Shown: piece by piece, positions 8,878 through 18,900 of the stretch | Layout of the letters: every line of letters starts with the position of its first letter | Numbering within the stretch: the stretch's first letter is position 1 | DNA from: Bog-473 sp963756025 | GTDB taxonomy: Bacteria > Actinomycetota > Acidimicrobiia > Acidimicrobiales > RAAP-2 | Reading direction: 5' to 3' | NCBI GenBank assembly: GCA_963756025.1 | Contig: CAVWMF010000008.1 | Location: 310,001 to 374,000 of the forward strand | DNA length: 64,000 nucleotides | The notes under the pieces: model-generated | The model's database searches: none | Seen by the model: only the letters and a program-made list of their open reading frames with translations | What the model was told of the DNA's origin: nothing | Position numbers and translations under genes: made by a program

Positions 8878-10080
8878 TCAGTCGAGCAGGCCGATCCGGG
8901 CCAGCCACAGACCAGGTGCATCGACTTCGGCCGGCGTCGGCAGGTCACGCTCGTCGGCCCACAGACGGCTCAGGGCCTCTTCTCCGGCCCGTTCGACCAC
9001 GCCCTCGATGAAGCTGGCGCCCCGGTCCACTTCGGCCTGGCCGACGTTCAGCCCGAACAGCCCGGCGAAGGCCTGCTCGCCCTTTGCGTCCTCGACCCGG
9101 AAGCGGTACCAGGCTTCACGGAGCGCAGCCGGCGACGAGGTCAGCTTGGCGGCGATCCCGGCGGTCACGTGGTCGACGTAGGCGCCGATGCTGGTGGTCA
9201 AGGCCGTGAGTGCGTTCGAGATGTGCTGCTGCTCGGGGCTGATGAGGTCGGCCAGCAGCGATTCGGGATCGCTGAGCACCCCCTCGAGGGCGGCCGGGTC
9301 ACCCAGCCCGTCGCCGAGCCGTTCCACCATGGAGCGTTGCGAGGCGGCGGCGTGCGCCGAAGCGTCGGCCAGGAGGAGGTTGAGCGACGACCGCACGCCG
9401 GGCCGGGTCATGACGGCATGCATGGTGAGCTCGCGCAGGCAGACCCAGAGCTGGACCTCCTGGAGGGGAAGGCTCCAGTCCTCGGCGAACTTGGCCACGT
9501 TGCCCGGCACCAGCAGCAGCGTGTTGGACTCGGGCCAGGGGAGGGGCAGGGCGTACTGGCCGAAGGCCCGCCGGGCCAGGTGGCCGGCGGCCGAGCCGAA
9601 CTGCATGCCGAGGAGGACCGGGCCGAGGGTCAGGGCGAACTGGCTCAAGAGGCCGCTGATGCCGCCCGAAGCATCGTCCGGAAGGCCCAGGTCCATCGTC
9701 GGCGGGACGGCCGCCGCGCCCTGTTGCTGGGCCTCCACCATGAGCTGGAGCGTCGGCCGGTAGGCGGTCAGCACGCGGGAGGACCATTGACCCGGGCCCA
9801 CGGCGTCGAACGAGATAGTCCCCCCGCCACCCGTCAGCGAGATCCCCGTTACCTCGGCCACGTGTAATTCCGCCACCCGGGCCAGTTCCTCGAAGGCGAT
9901 GCGCACCAGCGGGTCGGCGTTGTCGTCGGCCTCGCCGTCCGTGGCTACGCCGTGCGCCAGCGTGCGCGCGGCGTCGAACCAGGTGTCACCACCTCCCGGT
10001 GCGGATCCGATGACCTTCAGGAGGTCACCGAGGAGTCCGCCCATCGGGTTGTCAGGGTCTCCCGCGCCGAACATGCTCAC
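8878..10080 (-). CDS. DUF2342/TIGR03624-like putative zinc-dependent hydrolase, metal motif degenerate
   Basis: 400-aa protein with the layout of the actinobacterial 'zinc-dependent metalloprotease/putative hydrolase' family: a Gly-rich N-terminus, an amphipathic core (LGPVLLGMQFGSAAGHLARR), the NTLLLVPGNVAKFAEDW block and the helix VQLWVCLRELTMHAVM (209-224). In relatives this helix carries paired His residues; here RELTMH keeps only one, so metal binding is doubtful. The start codon is ATG, the second Met is two codons on. It lies 9 bp after the HtrA-like gene on the same strand, suggesting co-transcription. Physiological role unknown. Confidence 0.75.
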   Translation of the reverse strand: MSMFGAGDPDNPMGGLLGDLLKVIGSAPGGGDTWFDAARTLAHGVATDGEADDNADPLVRIAFEELARVAELHVAEVTGISLTGGGGTISFDAVGPGQWSSRVLTAYRPTLQLMVEAQQQGAAAVPPTMDLGLPDDASGGISGLLSQFALTLGPVLLGMQFGSAAGHLARRAFGQYALPLPWPESNTLLLVPGNVAKFAEDWSLPLQEVQLWVCLRELTMHAVMTRPGVRSSLNLLLADASAHAAASQRSMVERLGDGLGDPAALEGVLSDPESLLADLISPEQQHISNALTALTTSIGAYVDHVTAGIAAKLTSSPAALREAWYRFRVEDAKGEQAFAGLFGLNVGQAEVDRGASFIEGVVERAGEEALSRLWADERDLPTPAEVDAPGLWLARIGLLD

Positions 10081-10089
10081 GTCGACATG

Positions 10090-11283
10090 CTAGGGGGAGG
10101 CACCCAGGGTCACGTCCACGACGTGGGTGGAAGCGCCATCGAGGACCGACAGCCCGACCTTCGACCGGGGCGCCATCACATAGAGCCGGGCCCGGAGGTC
10201 GGCCATGGAGCGCAGCGGCACCGAGCCCAATGCCATCACCACATCACCCGGGTGCAACAGGCCGGCGGCGGGGCTCCCGGCCATGAGGGCCGCCACCCGC
10301 ACCCCACTCGAACCCGAGGCGGTGGCACCCTCCACGCCGAGCCAACCGTGCACGACCCGTCCGGTCGAGCGGAGGTCGTCGGCGACGCCGAGCACGAGCT
10401 GTGTGGGGAGGTAGGTGGAGGAGGGGCCGGTGCTGTAGAGGATGCCGATCACGGCGCCCTCCTGATTCAGGAGCGGATCGCCCGGCTGCTGGTTGACGGC
10501 GGTCCCCGCCGAGGTGATCCCGGGCATCCCCTTGGCCCACCCGCTGACGATCGCCGTGTCGATCCCCGTCACCGTGCCGCCCTCGCATTGCAGCGTGATC
10601 GTCCCGGTGGTCGGGGACTCCACGCTGAGCGTCATGTCGGCGTTCCCCTCCGACAAGGTCGCGTCGTCGGCGAACGGGGCCACCGGCACGTCGTCGGGCA
10701 CGCTGACGAGGGCGATGTCAGAGGCGGTGTCGATGCCGACCAGAGATGCTTTGTAGCTGCGACCGTCACCGGCGATCATGGAGATGCTGCGCAGTCCCGA
10801 CAGGGTGTCTGCGGTCGTCACCACGAGCCCGCCTTCGGCCACGGCCACACCGACCAGCGGGACGACACCGTGGCTCGTGACGGCCCGAAGTTGGACCATC
10901 GAATGGCCGGCGGCTTGCGCCAGCGCGGGGACCGCCCCACTCCGGGCCGCCAAGGTGGTGAGCGGGATGTCGGATGCGCTCTCGCTCGCCCGCGAAAGGC
11001 CGCCCGGGTCCGGGGACGGGGCGAGCAACACGATGGCCCAGGCCACAGCGGCCACCGCGGCGGCGGCGCCGATCAGCAGGGTGGCGCGGGGATGGCGGCT
11101 GAGGAGCGGAGGGCGGGTCCCCGAAGCCCGCGTCGCCCGCGGTGCGAGCTCGCTCGGGTGTCGCCAGAGGCGATCATCGGGGTCGATCCAGCCGCGTAAC
11201 GCGGGGTCGGCGTCGTAGGGGGATTTGCCCGAATTGTCCTGGTCCGGTCCCTCTTCCAGTGGCTCCTCGGGGGTAGGGGTCAC
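10090..11283 (-). CDS. HtrA/DegP-like membrane protein with PDZ domain, catalytic residues lost
   Basis: 397 aa from GTG. A Pro/Asp-rich cytoplasmic tail (about 1-65) is followed by one membrane helix (about 68-89), a trypsin-like domain (about 115-290) and a PDZ domain (about 315-395, GWLGVEGA to GDVVMALGSVPL). The catalytic His position reads VVTTAD (154-160, Asp instead of His). The usual GNSGGPL serine loop is shortened to QQPGDPLLN (265-273). The Asp motif TASDIALV remains. It should therefore be a pseudoprotease, perhaps a peptide-binding scaffold or sensor outside the membrane. It is followed by the DUF2342-like gene on the same strand and diverges from mreB. Confidence 0.82.
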   Translation of the reverse strand: MTPTPEEPLEEGPDQDNSGKSPYDADPALRGWIDPDDRLWRHPSELAPRATRASGTRPPLLSRHPRATLLIGAAAAVAAVAWAIVLLAPSPDPGGLSRASESASDIPLTTLAARSGAVPALAQAAGHSMVQLRAVTSHGVVPLVGVAVAEGGLVVTTADTLSGLRSISMIAGDGRSYKASLVGIDTASDIALVSVPDDVPVAPFADDATLSEGNADMTLSVESPTTGTITLQCEGGTVTGIDTAIVSGWAKGMPGITSAGTAVNQQPGDPLLNQEGAVIGILYSTGPSSTYLPTQLVLGVADDLRSTGRVVHGWLGVEGATASGSSGVRVAALMAGSPAAGLLHPGDVVMALGSVPLRSMADLRARLYVMAPRSKVGLSVLDGASTHVVDVTLGASP

Positions 11284-11354
11284 AGTACGAGGCTACCGAT
11301 GAACGAACCGCAAATGCGGTCGGGGTACCCGACCGGCCGTACCATGAGGCCACG

Positions 11355-12356
11355 ATGTCACGCGATCTGGCCATTGACCTTGGGACGGCCAACACACTGG
11401 TCTACGCCAAAGGCAAGGGTCTCGTGCTCAACGAGCCGACCGTGGTCGCCCTCGATTCGCGCACCCGTGAGGTCCTCGCCATCGGCACCGACGCGTGGCA
11501 GATGATCGGCCGCACGCCTGGGTACATCGTGGCGGAACGCCCCCTGCGAGGCGGGGCGATCACCGACTTCGAAGTCACCGAACGGATGCTCAGCGTGCTG
11601 CTGCACCGGGTGGGAGTGAGCCGGCTGAACCGGCCCAAGGTGTTGATCTGCGTCCCCTCGGCCATCACGGCCGTGGAGCGACGGGCTGTCAAGGAGGCCA
11701 CCCGGCGTGCCGGGGCGTCGGCCTGCTTCCTCATCGAGCAGCCGATGGCGGCGGCCATCGGCGCCGGACTGGCCATCCACGAGCCCGTGGGCAACATGGT
11801 CGTCGACATCGGCGGGGGAACTTCGGAAATGGCCGTCATATCCCTCGGAGGGGTGGTGGCGGTGCGGGCGCTGCGCTGCGGCGGCTTCGACTTCGACGCG
11901 TCCATTCAGGCCTATGTGCGTCACGCGCACGGTGTCGCGATCGGCGAGCGGACGGCCGAGGCGGTCAAACACGCCATCGGGTCGGCCTTCGCGTATCCCG
12001 GTGAGCAGGGGGCCGAGATCAGAGGGCGCGAAGTCGCCACGGGACGGCCCAAGGTCGTCGTCCTCACACCGGCGGAGGTACGGGCGGCCCTGGAGGAGAA
12101 CGTGACACAGGTGATCGCTGCCGCTACGACCTGTCTGGGCGAGGCCGCACCCGAATTGGCGCAGGACATCATGTTCCAGGGTGTGCACCTCACCGGCGGC
12201 GGTGCCCTGCTGCGGGGGGTGACCCAACGGCTGGCCGATGCCACCGCCGTCCCGGTGCATCTCGTGGACACGCCGCTCGAGTGCGTCGTGCAGGGCGCCG
12301 GCCAATGCCTCGAGTCGTTCGACCGCCTCAAACGCCTCTTCACCGACGACGACTGA
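11355..12356 (+). CDS. mreB: Rod shape-determining actin homologue MreB
   Basis: 333-aa bacterial actin. Nucleotide-binding motifs are visible: phosphate 1 (DLGTANTLVY at residue 7), connect 1 region (LIEQPMAAAIGAG), phosphate 2 (VVDIGGGTSEMAVISLGG) and adenosine loop (LTGGGALLRG). It should polymerise under the membrane and guide wall synthesis. mreC, mreD and rodA are not adjacent; the next gene overlaps its 3' end from the opposite strand. A second mreB within a canonical locus elsewhere is possible. Confidence 0.93.
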   Translation: MSRDLAIDLGTANTLVYAKGKGLVLNEPTVVALDSRTREVLAIGTDAWQMIGRTPGYIVAERPLRGGAITDFEVTERMLSVLLHRVGVSRLNRPKVLICVPSAITAVERRAVKEATRRAGASACFLIEQPMAAAIGAGLAIHEPVGNMVVDIGGGTSEMAVISLGGVVAVRALRCGGFDFDASIQAYVRHAHGVAIGERTAEAVKHAIGSAFAYPGEQGAEIRGREVATGRPKVVVLTPAEVRAALEENVTQVIAAATTCLGEAAPELAQDIMFQGVHLTGGGALLRGVTQRLADATAVPVHLVDTPLECVVQGAGQCLESFDRLKRLFTDDD

Positions 12357-13014
12357 CGCTCGTCTCGTCGTCTTCCTCGAGCAGTTCGTCTGCGGCCTGC
12401 CGCACCTGCCAGTCCCTGTCCTCCGCCGAACGGCGCAGGGCCGGCTCGACCCGGGGATCGTCGAATCCGGCCAGCGCGACGGTGGCTCGACGCCGCACGG
12501 TCGGCTTGTCGCCCAGCGCGTCGATGACCGCGGGGAGCCCGCGCTGATCGCCGATCGCCCCCAATGCGGCGACGGCAGCCTCGCGGCAGCGCACGTCCTC
12601 GTGCGTGCCTGCGATCTTGACGAGATCCTCGACGCCCGCAGTCACCCGGCGTTCGGCGAGGAACCAGGACGCGCCCACCACGACCAGAGGATCGGGATCC
12701 GAGAGCGCGGCGAGAAGCGCGGCGTACAGCGTCGAGCGCGAGCCCGGACCACGGACCGACAGGGCGGCATCGGTGGCCCGGCGCCGGACGGGTGCCGCCC
12801 CGGCGTGCAGGAGACCTGCGAGATCGGCCACGGTGAGGACGCCGAGACGGGCGAGCGCCCCGAGCGCAGCGGCCTGGACATCGGGATCGGGATCGCGCAG
12901 GCCGGCCCGAGCGACCGCGACGCCGCCCGCGTGTCCGGCCGCGATCACCCGCCGCCGGCGGAGGGCAGCGGCGCGGCCTGCGGTGGCGGGTTCCGTGGGA
13001 GGATCATCGCTCAC
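12340..13014 (-). CDS. HEAT-repeat protein
   Basis: About 224 aa of repeated two-helix units, e.g. GLRDPDPDVQAAALGALARLG, ALSDPDPLVVVGASWFLAE and ALGDKPTVRRRATVALAGF, typical HEAT/PBS-lyase-like repeats used as protein-binding scaffolds. The start is uncertain: GTG at 13014 is used because it avoids overlap with the divergent protease gene at 13025; an ATG at 13035 is the alternative. The 3' end overlaps mreB by 17 bp. No enzymatic motif is visible; the partner is unknown. Confidence 0.72.
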   Translation of the reverse strand: MSDDPPTEPATAGRAAALRRRRVIAAGHAGGVAVARAGLRDPDPDVQAAALGALARLGVLTVADLAGLLHAGAAPVRRRATDAALSVRGPGSRSTLYAALLAALSDPDPLVVVGASWFLAERRVTAGVEDLVKIAGTHEDVRCREAAVAALGAIGDQRGLPAVIDALGDKPTVRRRATVALAGFDDPRVEPALRRSAEDRDWQVRQAADELLEEDDETSVSRRR

Positions 13015-13024
13015 AAATTCGAGT

Positions 13025-14210
13025 ATGGCCGACATCACGACAAATTCCACCGGGGAGGCCGAGGCCATCCCCACCCGATCGGGCCCCGGCGCGCCGCAGG
13101 ACGCGCGCCGCCGGCGCTGGCCCCTCGTCCTCACGGCGATCGCGGTGCTGTTCGTGGCCGACCGTGGTGGTCCTGAGCCGCTGGAACGTCAACTACTACG
13201 CCCTCTCGCCCGGCGATGCCTCGCCGGTGACGTCGTTCATCACGGTTCCCCCGGACCTCGACCACCCGCTCACCGGCAACATTCTCCTCACCGACGTGTT
13301 GGTCAAGCCGCTCACCGTGTTGACCTACCTCCAGGAGCGCTACCTCTCGTCGGACAGCCAGGTCGTCCCGGCCGAGGAACTGCTCGGGCCCACCACGCCG
13401 CCCGACCAGCTGGAGACGCAGGGCTTCCTGGAGATGAGCCAGGCGCAGAACCAGGCGAAGGCGGCGGCGCTCTCGTATCTCGGCTACACGCCGAAGGAGC
13501 AGAACGCGGGGGCGCTCGTGTTCGGGGTCACGCCGGGATCCCCGGCCTCGAAGGTGCTCAAGGTGTCCCAGGTCATCACCGCGGTCAACGGGGCCGCGGT
13601 GACCGATGTCTGCTCGATGGTCACCGCACTGCACGGGTTGCGCCCGGGCACCTCGGCCACCCTCTCGGTGGAGCAGTCCTCGGTCAAGCCGTCGGGTGCC
13701 TTCGTGAACGGGCCGATCGTGCAGCGGCAGATCGAGCTCGGGACCCCGCCCACGTCGCTGACCGACGGCGGGTGCGGGCTCGGCAAACCCACCGTCTACC
13801 TGGGCATCGATCCGACCACCCAGCAGTCCTGGACCTTCCCGATCGACGTGAGCGTCAATACGGTGGATATCGGGGGGCCTTCGGCCGGCCTCTCCATGAC
13901 GCTCGGCATCATCGACAAGCTGGCGGGCGGCCACCTCACCGGAGGCCACACCATCGCCGCCACCGGCACCATCGACGCCGACGGGGCCGTGGGTGATGTC
14001 GGCGGGGTGCCCCAGAAGACGGTGGCCGTCGAGAGGGCGGGGGCCACGGTCTTCTTCGTGCCACCCCAGGAGTACAAGGCGGCACTCTCCAAAGACACCC
14101 CGCAGCTCCACGTCTATGCGGTGTCCTCGCTCGACCAGGCCTTGACGATCCTGAAGAAGCTCGGGGGCACATTGTCGACCAACCATGTGCCGGCCGAGGC
14201 GGCGCCGTAG
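13025..14210 (+). CDS. PDZ/Lon-type (S16) secreted serine protease, YlbL-like; one-base frameshift near 13160
   Basis: Membrane-anchored protease of about 394 aa if one base is removed. The first frame (ATG 13025) gives a basic stretch, RRRRWPLVLTAIAVLFVA. The second (from about 13161) continues TVVVLSRWNVNYYALSPG, so together they make a normal membrane helix and the YlbL-like start. A surplus G at 13160 explains the break. Downstream lie a PDZ domain (GALVFGVTPGSPASKVLK) and a Lon catalytic domain with Ser in GGPSAGLSM and Lys in GVPQKTVAVE. If the frameshift is real, only a form starting at GTG 13164, with a damaged anchor, could be made. The product acts outside the membrane. Confidence 0.8.
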
Positions 14211-14220
14211 TCTTTCCTTC

Positions 14221-15873
14221 ATGCCTGAAGGCCGCGTACCCATCTCCTCCGCCCGACTGACGGCGGGGGACATCACTCGCCACACCTTCGCCGTCGTCCG
14301 CCGGGGTTTCGACGTCGACGAGGTCAAGACGTATCTGCAGACCGTGGCCCGGAGCGTCGAGCTCCTCGAGCAACGCGAGGAGGAGCTGCACGCCGCGGTG
14401 GCGGAGGCCGAGGAACGAGCCGCCCACCCGGTGGTCGACGAGGCCACCCTCACCGCCTCTCTCGGCCAGCACAGCGCCCAGATCCTCCGCCATGCGCACG
14501 ACGAGGCGGCCAAAATCGTCGTCCAGGCCCAGGAGGGTGCGTCCACCCTCCTGCGTGAAGCGCAGAGCCGGGCCAATGAGATCCAGGAGCGGGCCGAAGG
14601 CTCGTCGGCCGAGCGGGTGGCAGAAGCCGAGCTCATGGTGGCCAACGCCCGCCAGGAGGCGCTGGCTGACGTGGAGGCCATCCGGCTCGATGCGGTCGCA
14701 GAGGGTGATGCGGTGATCGCACGCGCCAAGGAGGAGGGGCGTGCCCTCCTCGAGCAGGTCCAAGAGGCGCGCAAGCGACTCATGACCGATCTGGCGGGGC
14801 GCCGGCGTGCGCTGTCGATCCAGATCGAGCAACTCCGGGCCGCCCGCGACGAAATGGCCGCCACCATTGCGGGGACACGGGGGTCGGTCGACGCCATTCT
14901 CGCCCGTCTGGAGCGTACCGACGACGAAGCCCGGGCCGCCGCCCTGGCCGCAGGCGACCAGGCCCGGTTGCACCTGCCGAAGGATCTTCCGCACGACCAG
15001 GAGGCATCGGGCGACCACCATGGCGAGGTCTCCGCGGAGGTGACAGCCGGTGCGGCGGCCCCCTCGGTCGACGAGTTGTTCGCGCGGATCCGGGCGGCCT
15101 CCGGGGATGCCGACGTGACGGCCGAACCGGTGCCGGCGATCGGGGGCGGGGGTGACGACGCCGCCGCCTCCGGCAATGTCGCAACCGCCGTTGTCACCGA
15201 GGTCGACGAGGAGATGGAGCCCGAGGGACCAGATGCGGCGTTGATCACCCGGCGGGACGATCTCCTGTCGCCGATCTCCGCTCAGCTCTCGAGTCACATC
15301 AAGAGAGCGCTCGGAGACGACCAGAACCGGCTACTCGACGTGCTGCGCAGTTCGCCCAATTTGGCGGGGGAATCTCTCCTCGGTCCCGAGGACCTGCACC
15401 TGGCGATGTTCATCACCGCGGCGCAAGGGCATCTGACCGATGCCTTCGCCGCCGGGACCGTGTTCGGCGGAGGTGAGGCGGAGTCTACGACGTCAAACGG
15501 AGCGGCCGAGCAGGCTGCAGCGGGCTTGGCCCGCACCGTCGTGACCATGCTGCGCCGGCGCATCATGGATGGCGGCGATGACGGGGAAGAGGTGGCCGAT
15601 CGCGTCGGGTCGGCGTTCCGCGAGTGGCGGGGCGAGCGGATCGAACGGCTGGTCGGCGACTTCGCCGTGCAAGCCTTCTCCGCCGGCGTTGCTGCCGCCG
15701 CGTCCTCGGATGGAATGGTGCGCTGGGTCATGACGTCGTCGACCGGGTGCTCCGACTGTGACGACAATGCCCTGGCGGGAGCCGTGCCTCTCGCCGACGG
15801 CTTCCCCACCGGTCATGCGTATCCCCCCGCCCACTCCGGCTGTCGCTGTCTGGTGGCACCTGTAGAGCCCTAG
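14221..15873 (+). CDS. DivIVA-domain protein with phage head-morphogenesis-like C-terminus
   Basis: 550 aa from ATG 14221, 10 bp after the protease gene. Residues about 10-50 form a DivIVA/GpsB-type membrane-curvature domain (FAVVRRGFDVDEVKTYLQTV). About 50-230 is a long Glu/Ala/Arg coiled coil, and about 240-330 is an acidic linker. The final 52 residues read like the end of Mu gpF/SPP1 gp7 minor head proteins: W502, then C510-x2-C513, G520 and AYPPAHSGCRC with H538, C541, C543, a likely metal or disulfide knot. The middle (340-495) is helical. An envelope or polar-growth role is likely; the tail's job is unknown. Confidence 0.8.
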   Translation: MPEGRVPISSARLTAGDITRHTFAVVRRGFDVDEVKTYLQTVARSVELLEQREEELHAAVAEAEERAAHPVVDEATLTASLGQHSAQILRHAHDEAAKIVVQAQEGASTLLREAQSRANEIQERAEGSSAERVAEAELMVANARQEALADVEAIRLDAVAEGDAVIARAKEEGRALLEQVQEARKRLMTDLAGRRRALSIQIEQLRAARDEMAATIAGTRGSVDAILARLERTDDEARAAALAAGDQARLHLPKDLPHDQEASGDHHGEVSAEVTAGAAAPSVDELFARIRAASGDADVTAEPVPAIGGGGDDAAASGNVATAVVTEVDEEMEPEGPDAALITRRDDLLSPISAQLSSHIKRALGDDQNRLLDVLRSSPNLAGESLLGPEDLHLAMFITAAQGHLTDAFAAGTVFGGGEAESTTSNGAAEQAAAGLARTVVTMLRRRIMDGGDDGEEVADRVGSAFREWRGERIERLVGDFAVQAFSAGVAAAASSDGMVRWVMTSSTGCSDCDDNALAGAVPLADGFPTGHAYPPAHSGCRCLVAPVEP

Positions 15874-15911
15874 ACCGGGACTTGCGGGCGGCGGACGTTA
15901 GGCTCCCTCCC

Positions 15912-18900
15912 GTGCGAACCCCCAAGGACCTCTCCACACCCCGCTCGCCACGCTCGCGCCGGCGAGCCCGGTGGTGGATCATCGGGGCCCTCGTCGTCAT
16001 CATCATCCTGGGAGCGTCGCTGCGGACGCTGGCCAATATCTACACCGACGGCCTCTGGTTCTCGTCCGTGGGCTACCACAATGTGTTCTCCACCCTGTTG
16101 GTGGTGAAGCTCGGCCTCTTCGGTGTCTTCGGGGCCATCTTCTTCGTCGTCATGTGGGTCAATCTGGTCGTCTGCGATCGGCTGGCCAGCGAGGACATCG
16201 GCGCCGTCCAAAAGGACGAGGTCGTGAAGCGGTACCAGCAGATCGTGCGGCCCTACGCCGGACGGGTCTACATCGCGCTCTCCATCGTGATGGCCCTCAT
16301 CGCCGCTTCAGGAACGATCGGGGAATGGCAGAACTGGATCCTCTTTCGTCACGGCGGCAATTTCGGTATCAAAGACCCCCAATTCGGGAAGGACGTCGGG
16401 TTCTACGTCTTCAAGTTGCCGTTCCTGAACTTCGTCGTCGACTGGACACTGGCCATCCTGATCGTGACCCTCATCGTGTCAGCGATCTTCCACTATCTCA
16501 ACGGCGGGATCCTGCCGCAACGGGGAATCCCGCGGGTGCGGCCGGCCGTCAAGGCCCATCTCTCCGTGCTGCTGGCGCTGATCGCGTTGACCAAGGCGGC
16601 GGGGTACATCCTGCAGCGCTGGGGGCTGGTGAATTCACACGACGGCTACGTCAACGGCGCCGGGTATACCGACGTGCACGCCCGCCTGCCCGCCCTGCTC
16701 CTGCTCGTCGTCGTCTCGATCTTCGCGGCGGCGATCCTCCTGTTCAACATCCGCCGGCAGGGGTGGACCCTGCCGGTCCTGGCGGTCGGGATCTGGGCCT
16801 TCGTCGCCCTCGTCGTCGGTGTCATCTACCCGGCACTGCTGCAGACGCTGAAGGTCACCCCGGCCCAGTCCTCGCTCGAGGCACCGTACATACACAGGAA
16901 TATCAAAGCGACACGCAGCGCCTATGACCTCAACCACGTCGTGGTCAATTCGTTCAACGCGACGACCACGATCTCGAAAACGGAAGCGACGGAAAACTCG
17001 GGGACGCTGAGCAATATCAGGCTCTGGGACCCCGATCCGTCCATCACGTTGCAGACGTTCCAAAAGCAGCAGGCGATCAAGTCGTACTACAGCTTCCAGT
17101 CACTCGGCGTGGACCGGTACACCGTGGACGGGCAGAGCACCCCGGTCCTCATCGGTGTCCGCGGCATCAACCCGAGCAACCTGCCTTCGCAATCGTGGGT
17201 CAACCAGCACCTGCAGTACACCCATGGTGACGGAGCCGTCATCGCCCTCGCCAACGAGGCACAGTCGAACGGCAATCCGACCTACGGGATCGAGGACGTG
17301 CCGCCGAAGTCATCGAAGGGTCTGCCGAAGATAAAAGAGCCGAACGTCTACTTCGCCGCGGGTGATTCCGGGTACGTGGTGGCCGACACCAAGCAGCTCG
17401 AGCTGGACTACCAGACGGGCAACGGCACGAACGTCGAGAGCCATTACAAGAGTTCGGGTGGCGTCCAGTTGACGTCGTTGTTCAAGCGGGCCGCGTTCGC
17501 CCTTCGCCTGGGCGACTTCAACCTTTTGATCTCTGACCAGATCACCGACAAATCGCGCCTGCTGTTCGTGCGTGACCCGGTACAGATCGCGGAGAAGGCG
17601 GCCCCCTTCCTCACCTTCAACCAGACCCCGTACGCAGTGGTGAACCCCGACGACGGGCAGATCTACTGGATCGTCGACGGCTACACGACCACCAACCAGT
17701 ATCCCTACTCGCAGAACGCGAACACCCAGCAGGTGGCATCGGGCAGCAGCCTCCCCGGGAGCTACAACTACGTGCGCAATTCGGTGAAAGTCGTCATCAA
17801 CGCCTATTCCGGCAAGACGACGTTCTACGATGCCGACCCCAGCGACCCGATCCTGCAGGCCTACGAGGCCGCCTTCCCGAACATGTTCACGCCGTTGTCG
17901 AAGATGAACGCCGGACTCAAGGCACACCTGCGGTACCCGCCGGACATCTTCTCGATTCAGTCCGCCATCTACGGCCGTTACCACCTCACGTCGCCTTCGC
18001 AGTTCTACGCGGCGAGCAACGCCTGGCAGCTCTCACCGACGGCGGGTGCGGGGCCGCAGTCGCAATCACTCCAGGTGCAGGTCACCTTCAATCAGCAGGG
18101 ACAGGCGGTCTCGTCCAGTCCGGACCGCATGGCGCCGCTGTATCAGGTCACGGCTCTTCCGGGCTCGTCATCGCCTACGCAGGCGTTGACCGTCACGGAT
18201 GCCTTCGTACCGGCGACGCAGTCGAATGCCACGGGGGCGAACAACCCCAACCTCACCGCGTTCATGGTGGCGACGTCGGATCCGGCTGACTACGGAAAAC
18301 TGTCCGTGTACGAGGTTCCACAGGGGACAGCGGGCCCCGCCAACGCGGACGCGTCCATCGGACAGAATCCGACGGTTTCCAAGGACATCACGCTGTTGGA
18401 CCAGCACGGGTCGGAGGTGCTGCTGGGGAACACGCTCATGGTCCCGATCGGGCAGTCCATCGTGTACTTGCGACCGTTGTACGTGGCGTCCTCTACGCTC
18501 TCGCAGCCGCAGTTGAACTACGTCATCGGTGTCCTGGGGCAGAAAGTGGTGATCGAATCGACGGTGTCATCAGCCCTGAGCGACCTTCTCCAGACGCAGA
18601 TATCAGGGGGCGGCGGTTCCGGTAAAGGGGTGGGAACCGGCACGGTGCCGGCCGCGGTGCAGGGGTACCTCAATGCGGCGCAGAGCGACTACGCGGCTGC
18701 GCAGACGGCCCTCGCGGCAGGCGACCTGGGCAGCTACCAGACCAATATCGATGCGATGCAGGCACAGATACTCAAGGCCCAGGAGGCTCTCGCCGCGACG
18801 CCGGGGAACAGCACGACCCCGACGACTTCGACGACCACGACGACGACTCCGGCCAAGAGCAAGAGCGTCAAGACCAAGGCCAAGACGCCGACCAGCACCG

